Source: an uncultured Eubacterium sp. (GTDB taxonomy: Bacteria > Bacillota > Clostridia > Oscillospirales > Acutalibacteraceae). From it: DNA of 45,003 nt. The stretch spans positions 1 to 45,003 of the forward strand of contig CAJOER010000002.1 of assembly GCA_905233805.1 (NCBI GenBank), written 5' to 3'. The notes below the pieces were generated by a model, which saw only the letters and a program-made list of their open reading frames with translations, had not been told where the DNA came from and ran no database searches. Position 1 is the first letter of the stretch. Each line of letters begins with the position of its first letter. This document shows, piece after piece, positions 1 to 8,167 of the stretch. The position numbers and the translations under genes are program-made.

Positions 1-3000
1 TATGCGGTTTCTTCAATGTAATTGTTTTTATCTGTTCCCGAATCGTTATCCGTAGTCCAGTTATATGTGTTGGCAGTTACAAGGTTTCTTCCGAACTGAG
101 AGCCTGTTGAAACGCTGATTCTCTTTGCGCCGGATTCAATGAATTTTGAATAGTTGCCGAGGCACCAGAGACGTTTCGAGGGCTGGATATTATCGTGGTT
201 GGTTGAACTGATATAAACAAGGCTGTCGGGATAAATTCCCTTGCCGCAGGCAGTCCACCAGTCCCACTCGATAGCGTTGAGGATAGTCATATCCTGATAG
301 ATAATATCCGCCATTGCAAGGCCGTAGTCGATAGTCATACCGTTAGTGCTTCCGCCCTCTGACTGAATATGACCGAGAACGCCTGAGGAGGCGTCGTTAG
401 TCATTTGGCAGTATTCGGTAGAGCGTACCTTCTGCCCGTAGTAGTTGCCTCTGAGCGTTGTTGCTGCGGCTTCTCTGTCCGCGGTGCTTGCCCAGTAGGA
501 ATGAGCTGCAACGGTATCTACATAGTTTCTTATGTTCTTATTATTACTGTACTGCGAAGAGAAGCACTGAGCTAAAAACCTGTTCCACCAGTAGTTGTGA
601 TTAACCTGGCCCGACTCCCAGATTTCAACGTCAACCTTGCCGTTGAGCTTTGAATTGCCCGTAATTGCGGGAACCATATAAAGATTATAGAAGGTGCGCG
701 CCGTGGTTTCGGCGAAGTGGCAGCCCTCCTGGTTGCTCGACTGGGTTCCGTCGCCGTTGTACCAGCCCGACCAGTCCCACTCGGGCTCGTTAATCGGGGA
801 TACCGAGGTTACGTTATAGCCCTCGTCGATAAAGTGCTCGGCGCAGGTTGCCATATAATTTGCAAAGTTCTGGAACTTGCCCGAGGCGAGGTTTTCGGTA
901 CCCGAAACGTTACCGTTTGAATTGGTAGTAAGCGCGCCGTAGGTCTTGCCGTTTTTCGTCATAAAGTACGGAGCCGAGTTTGCGAAAAGCGTTACCCTTA
1001 AATCGGGGTTGAGGTTATTCGCAATAGCAAGGCAGTTCATCGCGCCGGGGTCGTTATTCCAGTTATAGGTTCCGTTACTCTGCATAAAGCAGTGAGTTCT
1101 CGCGTCGGCAACGTAGAGGTCGTAGTCCTGCTGGTCCTCGCTTCCGGCGCCGAGGTTATAACGGTAGATATTAAGTCCTATTCCGTCTTCCTTTGAGTAG
1201 AGAAGCGAGAGGATATCCTCCGCGTTTTCCCAGGTTCCTACCGACTGTGCCCACCACGCCGCGGAGGCGCCGAAGCCGTCAATAGTCTGATACTGAGTGT
1301 TTACGTCAAAGGTTGTTTCTTTATTTTCAAGTGCGGGGCTGTCAAGAATTCTGTTAATTCTCACAAGGTCCCTTGCGTTTATAACGCCGTCGCAGTCCAA
1401 ATCGGCTCTTCCGTCGTAGTTGGGCTGGTTATATTTTGTATTGCCCGCCGTTGCGCTTATTGCCGCGTCGAAAATCGACCTTACGCTGAGCGCGCTTTCA
1501 TAGAGATTAGTTGCTCCGCAGCGGGTGCATTCATAGTTTACGGTAAGGCTGTTTGAGCCTGTATATCTGTAATTGTGGCCGAGAGCGGGAGTGTAATTTG
1601 ATTTAACGCTTTCCGCATCGCAGAACGGGCAGGAGTAAAGGTCGTAGCCCTGCTCCGTACAGGTCGGCGCAACGGTTGAAGTCGTGTAGGAGTGAGCGTC
1701 GTTCATGCACCAGTATTTCCAGTTATATCCCTTCGCCTGATGAGTCTGAACCCAGGCGTAAACGCCTGTGCTCTTTCCGCCGACGCCGAGGAACTGCGCC
1801 CAGCCGCCCTCGCCGTTACCGAAGGCGTCTTCGCCCATCGTTACGTTTTCGCTGAAAATCTTAACGTAGTTGAAGCCCGTGTTCCAGAAGGCGTGGTCGT
1901 CTATGTAGCGGGTGTTGGCGGGAAGGTCAATCCAGAAGGTTGTACCCGAGCAGTTATTGAACGCCCACGGGTAGATATGAAGGTCGTCGTTACCCTGAGT
2001 GAAACGAATCTGGTCAATGCTCGTGTCGTTTGCAAAGGCGTAGTTCCATATCTGGTTGAGCATGGAGTCAAACTGAACGCTGCCGAGGTTAGTACACTCA
2101 GCAAATGCGCCCCAGCCGATAGCGTAAACGTTGGTAAAATCAACCTCGGTTATAGACTCTCTTCCCTGGAAAGCGGTAGTACTTACCGAGCATTTTGCAT
2201 CGGTAGTGCGGAAATCTACTTTATTTACGGCTGCCGTAAAAGCCTGCCACGGCTGAGAGCCGTTTTCATAGCTCGTCATATCGCCCGAGCCTGTGAAATA
2301 AAGCTTTGCGTTGCTTATATCAAAGTTCCAGGTAAGCTGCTGGGAGGAATAAGTATTGCTCGAGCATACGCCGCTGAGCTGGTTCGACCTGTAAACGGTA
2401 TAGGAACCCGCGGAATTAATCGAGGTGTTATCCGTAATTACCGTTTTGAGCGCAGAGCAGCCCGACAGGGTGTTCGACTCAAATCCGGTATAGGGAGTAC
2501 CCATTCTTATTACTTCAAGCGAAGAGCAGTTTTCAAAGAACCAGTCCGGAACGGTTCCGTTGGTCCACCACTTATCGCCGAGGTCAGCCCATTTAAGCGC
2601 ATAGCAGTTTTTAAATACCGCGGTATACATCCAGTTGGTGTTGCCCGGAAGGGAAACGGATTTGAGCGAGGTACAGTTTTCAAAGGCGTTATTGCCGATA
2701 GTGTCAACAGTGCCGAAATAAACCTCGGTAAGATTATTACAGTCGGCAAAGGCGTAGGCGCCGACGTTGATAACGCCGGAGCTCATTACAACCTTTTTAA
2801 TCTGCGTTCTGTAATCGTACCACTCGGGACGCGGGGAGTTGTTGTTGACGAAGTCCGCCATACGCTGCTCGTTTCCGCTGATGGTTATAACGCCGTCGCT
2901 GTCAAGTCCCCAGATAAGCGTATATCCGTCCGCACCGCAGGAACCCGACGCTATAATTTCGGCGTCAGCTTTTGCGGTAAACGTTCCGCAGGCAAGGCAG

Positions 3001-3047
3001 GACGATACAAGTATCAGGCTGAGTATAATTGATAGTACTTTTTTCAT
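1..3047 (-). CDS. Secreted LRR-dockerin-GH30 glycoside hydrolase (3' end outside window)
   Basis: Partial gene, open for 1015 codons from the ATG at 3045-3047 to the left edge; a GGAG site lies 8 nt before the start. Order seen: signal peptide (about residues 1-27), BspA-type LRR_5 repeats (about 40-420), a CxxC module of the kind also found in the 40917 and 18332 genes (about 455-520), one dockerin calcium loop DLDCDGVINARDLV (about 548-562), then a GH30-type barrel from IDGFGASAAWW (about residue 587). The expected acid/base Glu lies in SPINEPEWDW (E754) and the nucleophile Glu in STEYCQM (E878). GH30 enzymes cleave xylans, beta-1,6-glucans, galactans or glucosylceramides; the substrate here is not readable. 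Only one dockerin loop is seen rather than two, so cohesin binding is uncertain. It is the last visible gene of the operon and lies 21 nt after coaX. Confidence 0.85.
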   Translation of the reverse strand, partial: MKKVLSIILSLILVSSCLACGTFTAKADAEIIASGSCGADGYTLIWGLDSDGVITISGNEQRMADFVNNNSPRPEWYDYRTQIKKVVMSSGVINVGAYAFADCNNLTEVYFGTVDTIGNNAFENCTSLKSVSLPGNTNWMYTAVFKNCYALKWADLGDKWWTNGTVPDWFFENCSSLEVIRMGTPYTGFESNTLSGCSALKTVITDNTSINSAGSYTVYRSNQLSGVCSSNTYSSQQLTWNFDISNAKLYFTGSGDMTSYENGSQPWQAFTAAVNKVDFRTTDAKCSVSTTAFQGRESITEVDFTNVYAIGWGAFAECTNLGSVQFDSMLNQIWNYAFANDTSIDQIRFTQGNDDLHIYPWAFNNCSGTTFWIDLPANTRYIDDHAFWNTGFNYVKIFSENVTMGEDAFGNGEGGWAQFLGVGGKSTGVYAWVQTHQAKGYNWKYWCMNDAHSYTTSTVAPTCTEQGYDLYSCPFCDAESVKSNYTPALGHNYRYTGSNSLTVNYECTRCGATNLYESALSVRSIFDAAISATAGNTKYNQPNYDGRADLDCDGVINARDLVRINRILDSPALENKETTFDVNTQYQTIDGFGASAAWWAQSVGTWENAEDILSLLYSKEDGIGLNIYRYNLGAGSEDQQDYDLYVADARTHCFMQSNGTYNWNNDPGAMNCLAIANNLNPDLRVTLFANSAPYFMTKNGKTYGALTTNSNGNVSGTENLASGKFQNFANYMATCAEHFIDEGYNVTSVSPINEPEWDWSGWYNGDGTQSSNQEGCHFAETTARTFYNLYMVPAITGNSKLNGKVDVEIWESGQVNHNYWWNRFLAQCFSSQYSNNKNIRNYVDTVAAHSYWASTADREAAATTLRGNYYGQKVRSTEYCQMTNDASSGVLGHIQSEGGSTNGMTIDYGLAMADIIYQDMTILNAIEWDWWTACGKGIYPDSLVYISSTNHDNIQPSKRLWCLGNYSKFIESGAKRISVSTGSQFGRNLVTANTYNWTTDNDSGTDKNNYIEETA

Positions 3048-3068
3048 AAATATCACTCCATGCAATAC

Positions 3069-3827
3069 TTACTGGTTTTTTTCAAATATGATTCTCAGAC
3101 CGTCAATAAGAAGGTCGTTATCAATGATAATATCGTGGGCGCAGTTTTTTGCAATTGAACTACCGAGGCCGCCCGTAATAACTACTGTTGCTTTTTCGCC
3201 GAGCTCGTTTTCAAAGCGGTCGATAAAACCGTCAAGCATGGCGGCGGTTCCGATAACCGCACCCGATTTCATACTGTCAATGGAATTGGTGCCGATAATA
3301 TTTTTAGGCGCTGAAATATCAATCTGCGGAAGAAGAGCGGTACCCGTTGAAAGGGCGTTTAAAGAGGTCTTTACTCCCGTGGTGATAATACCGCCGAGGA
3401 AGTTCCCGTTTTTGTCGATTACGGAGCCTGTCGTTGCGGTTCCGAGGTCAAAAATGATAATCGGCAGGGGATATTTTTCCTTAGCGGCTACCGCGCCTAC
3501 TACAAGGTCGGCGCCGAGCTGCGCGGGGTCGTCAATTTTGATTGAAAGCCCCGTCTTTATTCCCGGGCCCACTATGAGAGAGTCGACGCCCGTCACGATT
3601 TTTACCGCGTTTTTAAGCGTGCCGATAAGGGCGGGAACAACACTTGAAATAATCGCGCTGTCAACACCCTCGATACCGTGAAGCTTAAAAAACGAGCTGA
3701 GTTTAATTGCGTATTCCTCGTCGGTCTGTTTAATATCGGTTGAAAGACGTCCCGAGGTTACGAGTTCTTTACCGTCCAGTACACCTAAAACTATATTTGT
3801 ATTTCCAACGTCAATAGCGAGTAACAT
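3069..3827 (-). CDS. coaX: Type III pantothenate kinase
   Basis: A 252-residue protein, the usual length for CoaX. It would phosphorylate pantothenate in the first step of coenzyme A synthesis in the cytoplasm. The N-terminus MLLAIDVGNTN carries the phosphate-binding loop of the ASKHA fold, and a second nucleotide-binding motif FDLGTATT follows in the middle. The frame is open upstream to 3923, but that stretch is inside the preceding GH27 gene. The start at 3825-3827 has GAGGAG just upstream and matches the family N-terminus, so it is preferred. It lies 11 nt after the GH27 gene and 21 nt before the GH30 gene, so this housekeeping gene sits between two glycosidases in one operon. Confidence 0.95.
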   Translation of the reverse strand: MLLAIDVGNTNIVLGVLDGKELVTSGRLSTDIKQTDEEYAIKLSSFFKLHGIEGVDSAIISSVVPALIGTLKNAVKIVTGVDSLIVGPGIKTGLSIKIDDPAQLGADLVVGAVAAKEKYPLPIIIFDLGTATTGSVIDKNGNFLGGIITTGVKTSLNALSTGTALLPQIDISAPKNIIGTNSIDSMKSGAVIGTAAMLDGFIDRFENELGEKATVVITGGLGSSIAKNCAHDIIIDNDLLIDGLRIIFEKNQ

Positions 3828-3838
3828 CGTTAATCTCC

Positions 3839-5560
3839 TCAGATAGATATTCTGTAAACCATAACTCCGTGTTTCGGTACGGATACGGAGATAGTGTCGT
3901 GTCTTATTCTGTCGCCGCTCCACAGGTCGTGGATTTCATATCCCGTGCCGGAGCGGTTAAACTGAAGATATTTATCGTCCTTAAGCGAGTCGAGCGGGAA
4001 CTCAACCGGCTTCGGCTTTGAACTCTTGTTGAAGAAGCAGATTGCCGTATCGCCGTTTGAAAGCGGACGTGCGATAATATCCATTCCGCCCTTTCTTGAA
4101 ATAAGCTTGGCGGGTTTAACAAGCGGGTCCTGGTCAATGAGAATAAGGCTCTTATTCGTAAGTATATCAAGAATAACCGCGCTCTTTTTTGAGCCGTCGA
4201 GAAGGAGTCTTATATCGTTGCCGAGAACGAGGGGAGCCGCCATCATACACCAGAGGGTAAAGTGCGCCTTGTTTTCTTCAACGGTGAGTTTTCCGTTGCC
4301 GACTTCGAGCATATCGGGGTCGTTGACGTGGCCGGGGGAGGCGTGCTCGTAAAGCTTGATAGTTCTGTTATAAATATGAACTATGCTCTTCCACGAGGCG
4401 AAAATATCCATAGTGGTACGCCACATATTGCCCGCCTTCGAGCCCCAGTTCCACGGATGAGCAAAGCCCCATTCGCAGATTGAATAGGTAATCGGCTTTT
4501 CTTCGCTTCTTGTGTATATAGCCCACGACTTGGACGCCTCTCTGAGCGCGTCGCCCATACGCTTGTAGCAGATATATGACGAGTCAGCCATTGAGGCAAC
4601 GGGGTTCTGGAGAGTAATGGTATTTGCGCCGCTTTCAAGCTCGATTTCAAGTTGAAGTCTTGCCTCGGGAGTAAAGGAACGTCCCGCGGGGAAGTGAGCC
4701 TCATAGAGCTTTCCGTTAACGATAACCTGTAAATACTGCTTTCTGTTAAGCAGGCTTTTGTGGTTGTGGATAGTCATGGCGTAGGTTCCGCCCTCGTCAA
4801 CGTCAAAGTCGAAGGTCGCCGTGCCTGCGCCGTGATTGAGGAAGCCTATACCCTTTTTCGTTTCAAGGTCCTTACACTTTACAACTCTTGTTCTTCCCGT
4901 GAACTTAGCCTGGTGGGGGAAGAGCTGATACTGCGAGTGGTGACCTTTTTTATTGAGGTCGATATATTCGATTATCGGCGTTGAGCCGCTTAAATTCTGA
5001 TGGTGGCAGAAGTCGTATTTTAAGTATTCAACTCCCCAGGACGCAATTGTTTTTGCGTCAAGCTCTTCGTTGCCGAGAGAGGCGGGAAGGTCCTCGCAGG
5101 TGTGGGTTCCGTTAGAGGAATAAAGTCCCATTTTAAGGCCGAGGGAATTAATTCTCTTACAAAGCGCCTCCATACCCGAGGGGAAGGTTTCAAGGTCGCC
5201 CTGAAGTCTTCCGTTTTCGTCGCGCATTGAGCTTTGCCAGCAGTCGTCAATATTGACGTAGCGGTAGCCGCAGTCGGCGAGTCCCGTATCAACAAGCACC
5301 TTTGCGGTGTCATAGATTGAGTCCTCGTCAATTCTGTTTCTCAGCGTGTTCCAGCTTGACCATCCCATAATGGGCGAGGGGGATACCCTGTTGTCATACT
5401 CGTCAACGTCTTTAATGTCAATATGCAGTTTTGTTCTTCCTAAAGCCTTGAGAATACAAAGGGGGCATTTTCCGTCCGCCTTCATAGCAAAGAACCACGT
5501 CAGAAAAACTACGAGTAAAACTGCAATTATTGTGATAATAACTATTAATGCTGCTGTCAT
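3839..5560 (-). CDS. Membrane-anchored GH27 alpha-galactosidase with inserted beta-sandwich
   Basis: A 573-residue protein. Residues 3-25 form one hydrophobic segment without an evident cleavage site, so the enzyme is probably tethered to the membrane; a CPLC motif follows at 32-35. The catalytic part starts at PIMGWSSWN (about 63-71). The nucleophile is D183 in KYDFC and the acid/base is probably D385 in WRTTMD, by correspondence with human GLA D170 and D231; the conserved NDPDML is at 413-418. Between about residues 205 and 325 there is an insertion resembling a CBM6/CBM35-type beta-sandwich, unusual in sitting inside the barrel. A C-terminal beta domain follows. GH27 enzymes release terminal alpha-galactose. 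The start overlaps the upstream stop by 4 nt (ATGA) and has AAGGAG upstream, so translation is probably coupled. Confidence 0.9.
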   Translation of the reverse strand: MTAALIVIITIIAVLLVVFLTWFFAMKADGKCPLCILKALGRTKLHIDIKDVDEYDNRVSPSPIMGWSSWNTLRNRIDEDSIYDTAKVLVDTGLADCGYRYVNIDDCWQSSMRDENGRLQGDLETFPSGMEALCKRINSLGLKMGLYSSNGTHTCEDLPASLGNEELDAKTIASWGVEYLKYDFCHHQNLSGSTPIIEYIDLNKKGHHSQYQLFPHQAKFTGRTRVVKCKDLETKKGIGFLNHGAGTATFDFDVDEGGTYAMTIHNHKSLLNRKQYLQVIVNGKLYEAHFPAGRSFTPEARLQLEIELESGANTITLQNPVASMADSSYICYKRMGDALREASKSWAIYTRSEEKPITYSICEWGFAHPWNWGSKAGNMWRTTMDIFASWKSIVHIYNRTIKLYEHASPGHVNDPDMLEVGNGKLTVEENKAHFTLWCMMAAPLVLGNDIRLLLDGSKKSAVILDILTNKSLILIDQDPLVKPAKLISRKGGMDIIARPLSNGDTAICFFNKSSKPKPVEFPLDSLKDDKYLQFNRSGTGYEIHDLWSGDRIRHDTISVSVPKHGVMVYRISI

Positions 5561-6732
5561 AATAATCCTATCTCCTTAAAATAAGCGAGCTCGCGCTGCG
5601 CCTCTTTTTTACTTTCATCACTGCCGATATCCTTAGTTGCTTCCTTTACAAAACTCTTTCGGTACTTAAGGTTATAAAAAGCTCTGTATACCCACGCCGC
5701 AGGGGTGAGATAAGGCCGTCCCTCAATGAATTTAATGTAGGGGATGTCCTTTAACTTTTCGTACGGGGGGAAGAGAAGTTTAAGTTTTACCGAAAAGGCT
5801 GAGGAGTTTTCCGACTCTTCGAGCGCCTTCCTCTCAATTACCGCGCTGCGGTTTCTGTTAGAGTTACCGAACACGCCGTAGGAGAGAAGAAACTTTTCGG
5901 TTTTTTCAATATTATCAGTATATTTTTCGCCCGTGCCGAACCACTCGGCGCAGACGCTAAGAACCGTTTTTGCAAATCCGTCAAGTTTTATCTCTTCAAG
6001 CATGGAGAAGATTTTATCAAAATCAAGCTCAAAGCTTTTCTGCATAACCGCAAGGTCGTATACAAGACGGATTCCCGCGCCGTAGAACCAGAAATGGTGC
6101 GCGAGGTGGGATATAAGATAAACGAAGTGGAAGTTCGTATCAAGCTTACCGCGCATACCTTCAAACGAGGCGAAGTCCATAGCCCTTTTCATTAAGGGTT
6201 CAACGTCGGCGGTGCCGATTTTTCCGCTTATTATCTTCGTGTGCGCCTCGAGCTTTACGCCGTCTTTTTCGTAGTCGTAAACGGGACCGTTTGAGTTGAC
6301 GAGCGCATAGCCGTTTTCGATAAGAACGGCTTTTGCCGAGTCCCTGTCCTCTTCCGAGAGAAGAAGGTCGACGTCGCCCATAACTCTTGACTGAGGTACG
6401 GGGTAGTATTCGCGAAGCTCGGCGCCTTTAAAATACACGTGCTTTATTTCGTTTTCGGATAGAAGAGCGTCCGTCTCTTCAATAACGCGCCCCTGCATAT
6501 CGTAAAGCATAACCGCGTCGTAAAAAGCGCTTTTAAACATTTCAAATGCGCTTTCGGGCACGGCGTTTTTATTCTCGCTTGTATTGATTATACAGAAAAC
6601 GAGAGCGCCGAGGTTGTGCGCCGTTGAAAGAGAAAACAGCTTTTCATAATCAATGTTTTCATCGAGCCTGATACTGCCGCCGTTAAGGTGGGCTTTGCAC
6701 AGGCTGATTAGATAAGAAGCTTCTTTAATCAT
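5557..6732 (-). CDS. NTP_transf_5 family putative nucleotidyltransferase
   Basis: A 391-residue cytoplasmic protein. The block FKGAELREYYP followed by SRVMGDVDLLL (about residues 101-125) is the signature of the NTP_transf_5 nucleotidyltransferase family; D120 and D122 would be the metal-binding pair. Family members often lie in surface-polysaccharide or peptide-modification clusters, but their substrates are mostly unknown and none can be assigned here. The rest of the chain is mainly helical with no membrane segment. It starts 2 nt after the stop of the small membrane-protein gene with no good Shine-Dalgarno site, which suggests translational coupling, and its own stop overlaps the GH27 start. 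Confidence 0.75.
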   Translation of the reverse strand: MIKEASYLISLCKAHLNGGSIRLDENIDYEKLFSLSTAHNLGALVFCIINTSENKNAVPESAFEMFKSAFYDAVMLYDMQGRVIEETDALLSENEIKHVYFKGAELREYYPVPQSRVMGDVDLLLSEEDRDSAKAVLIENGYALVNSNGPVYDYEKDGVKLEAHTKIISGKIGTADVEPLMKRAMDFASFEGMRGKLDTNFHFVYLISHLAHHFWFYGAGIRLVYDLAVMQKSFELDFDKIFSMLEEIKLDGFAKTVLSVCAEWFGTGEKYTDNIEKTEKFLLSYGVFGNSNRNRSAVIERKALEESENSSAFSVKLKLLFPPYEKLKDIPYIKFIEGRPYLTPAAWVYRAFYNLKYRKSFVKEATKDIGSDESKKEAQRELAYFKEIGLL

Positions 6733-6734
6733 AA

Positions 6735-7241
6735 TTATCCGAATACCGCCGCACCGACGATAAGGCTGAGAATCGTAATAATAAGTCCTGCGATAAATAC
6801 GCCTACCGCGATAACGCCGAAACTCTTCTTTCTGTCAAGATGAAGGAGCGAGGCAAGAAGAGCGCCCGTCCAGCCGCCGGTTCCGGGAAGGGGAATTGCA
6901 ACGAAAATGAGAAGCCCCCATATACCGTACTTGTCAATTTTATCCTTCTTTTTGAGCGTGTGCTCTTCAAGCCAGTATATCGGCTTGTTGATAACGGGAA
7001 CCTTTTTCAGCAGTTCGAAAATCTTGTTTATGAGAAACAGGATAAACGGTATCGGAAGAAGGTTACCGAGAAAACTTATGATAAATCCTACGAAGGGATT
7101 CATCTGAAGCAGCACGATAGCCGTAAACATTCCGAGCCTGCACTCCAGAATCGGGAAGAGCGAAATTATAAATACAACGAGCCAGTCGGGGACGCCGTGA
7201 GCCGAAAGAAACTGCTGTATGGTCTGACAAACTTCCTGCAT
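6735..7241 (-). CDS. Small multidrug export family membrane protein
   Basis: A 168-residue, very hydrophobic protein with about four to five membrane segments. The motif FPILECRLG near residue 30, a basic loop EEHTLKKKDKIDKYG, and AIPLPGTGGWTGA near residue 118 fit the COG2426/PF06695 (Sm_multidrug_ex) family. The family name comes from an early suggestion of drug export; transport function is not firmly established, and the PGTGGWTGA loop resembles DedA-type re-entrant loops. AGGAG lies 6 nt upstream of the ATG. Gaps to its neighbours are 9 and 2 nt, so it is part of the operon. Confidence 0.8.
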   Translation of the reverse strand: MQEVCQTIQQFLSAHGVPDWLVVFIISLFPILECRLGMFTAIVLLQMNPFVGFIISFLGNLLPIPFILFLINKIFELLKKVPVINKPIYWLEEHTLKKKDKIDKYGIWGLLIFVAIPLPGTGGWTGALLASLLHLDRKKSFGVIAVGVFIAGLIITILSLIVGAAVFG

Positions 7242-7250
7242 ATATTACTC

Positions 7251-7967
7251 CTAAATATAATTGTTTTCGTTTAGAAATTCGTAGGCTGACCTGAGGATTG
7301 TTTTATCGTTTTCAAATTTGAGAAGGCTCATAGCCCTGTCGTAAGTGAGCCAGATATAATCCTCAATCTCGCTTTGCTGAATTACGGTTGAGGTGTCCTT
7401 GGTCGTTCCTACGAAAATGGAAACCTGCTTTTCGATTTTGTTCCTGATTTTGTATTTTGAAACGGACTCGTACCCCTCAATAATGCTGAGGTGGATTCCT
7501 GTTTCCTCAAGAACCTCGCGGTATGCGGTTTCCTCTTTCGTTTCGCCCTTTTCTATATGCCCCTTGGGAAAGCCCCAGTGAGCCGAGCGGCGGTTTTTTA
7601 TTAAGAGGAACCGCACCTCGCCGTGAATATCTCTGAAAACGACAGCGCCGCAGCTGCTTTCATAAAGACATTCAATTCTGTAATCGGGATAATCCCTTTC
7701 AAGATTAAGGTATTCCTTAATATCGTTGATAATGAAACGGGTGCTTTTAGGTGCTACAATCCAGATAAACTTCTGCGCCTTTTTGTCCGAGAGAATTGCT
7801 ATAATGCGTCCGTCAAAATTACGTACGGGATGATGAATTCCCATAATGAACGCATACTGGTTCTCGTATCCGTAAACTTCGCCGTAGTTAAGCGGATAGC
7901 TGCAGCCCGTCTCACCATCAGAGCCGATAGGGTTTGTAACCCTGACTCTAACGCATTTTCCGAGCAT
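7251..7967 (-). CDS. Nudix hydrolase with N-terminal pyrophosphatase-annotated domain
   Basis: A 238-residue, two-part protein. The C-terminal part carries a complete Nudix box (G136 x5 E142 x7 R150 E151 ... E154 E155 x G157 I), so it probably hydrolyses a nucleoside diphosphate linked to another moiety. The N-terminal 85 residues (starting MLGKCVRVRVTNPIGS, with HHPVRNFDG and APKSTRFIIND) resemble small clostridial proteins often annotated as inorganic pyrophosphatase; that function is not proven. First gene of the leftward six-gene operon, with a candidate promoter at 8035-8063 and a GGTGGTG ribosome binding site. Confidence 0.85.
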   Translation of the reverse strand: MLGKCVRVRVTNPIGSDGETGCSYPLNYGEVYGYENQYAFIMGIHHPVRNFDGRIIAILSDKKAQKFIWIVAPKSTRFIINDIKEYLNLERDYPDYRIECLYESSCGAVVFRDIHGEVRFLLIKNRRSAHWGFPKGHIEKGETKEETAYREVLEETGIHLSIIEGYESVSKYKIRNKIEKQVSIFVGTTKDTSTVIQQSEIEDYIWLTYDRAMSLLKFENDKTILRSAYEFLNENNYI

Positions 7968-8034
7968 ATTTTCACCACCGAGATAGGGGGGAAGAAACGC
8001 GTTTGTACAGACTTCCCCAAGATAATATGTGTAT

Positions 8035-8063
8035 ATTATACATTAATTTTAAATAATATACAA
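8035..8063 (-). promoter_or_regulatory. Candidate sigma-A promoter of the leftward operon
   Basis: On the minus strand TATAAT (8035-8040) is preceded by TTGTAT (8058-8063) with a 17-bp spacer. It lies about 70 nt before the Nudix gene start in the divergent intergenic region and is the only good -10 box there on this strand. Confidence 0.5.
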
Positions 8064-8103
8064 GTAAAAAATATCCGTAACCTTTAAGTAACTTAAAGAA
8101 AAT

Positions 8104-8132
8104 TTTACTTTTATATTATTTTATGATATAAT
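8104..8132 (+). promoter_or_regulatory. Sigma-A promoter of the HAD-Nudix/nifS/thiI operon
   Basis: TTTACT (8104-8109), 17-bp spacer, extended -10 TGATATAAT with TATAAT at 8127-8132. It lies about 35 nt before the start at 8168, followed by GGAGG at 8156-8160. Confidence 0.7.
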
Positions 8133-8167
8133 ACTAACTTGGAATATTCTGCAACGGAGGTAATTCT

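Noticed and set aside
1692..3032. Long plus-strand open frame of 446 codons
   Set aside because: It is antisense to the GH30 gene, whose LRR, dockerin and catalytic motifs are clear on the minus strand; the plus frame has no family features.
3828..3923. Longer coaX start at 3923
   Set aside because: The extra residues lie inside the end of the GH27 gene; the ATG at 3827 has GAGGAG upstream and gives the normal MLLAIDVGNTN N-terminus.
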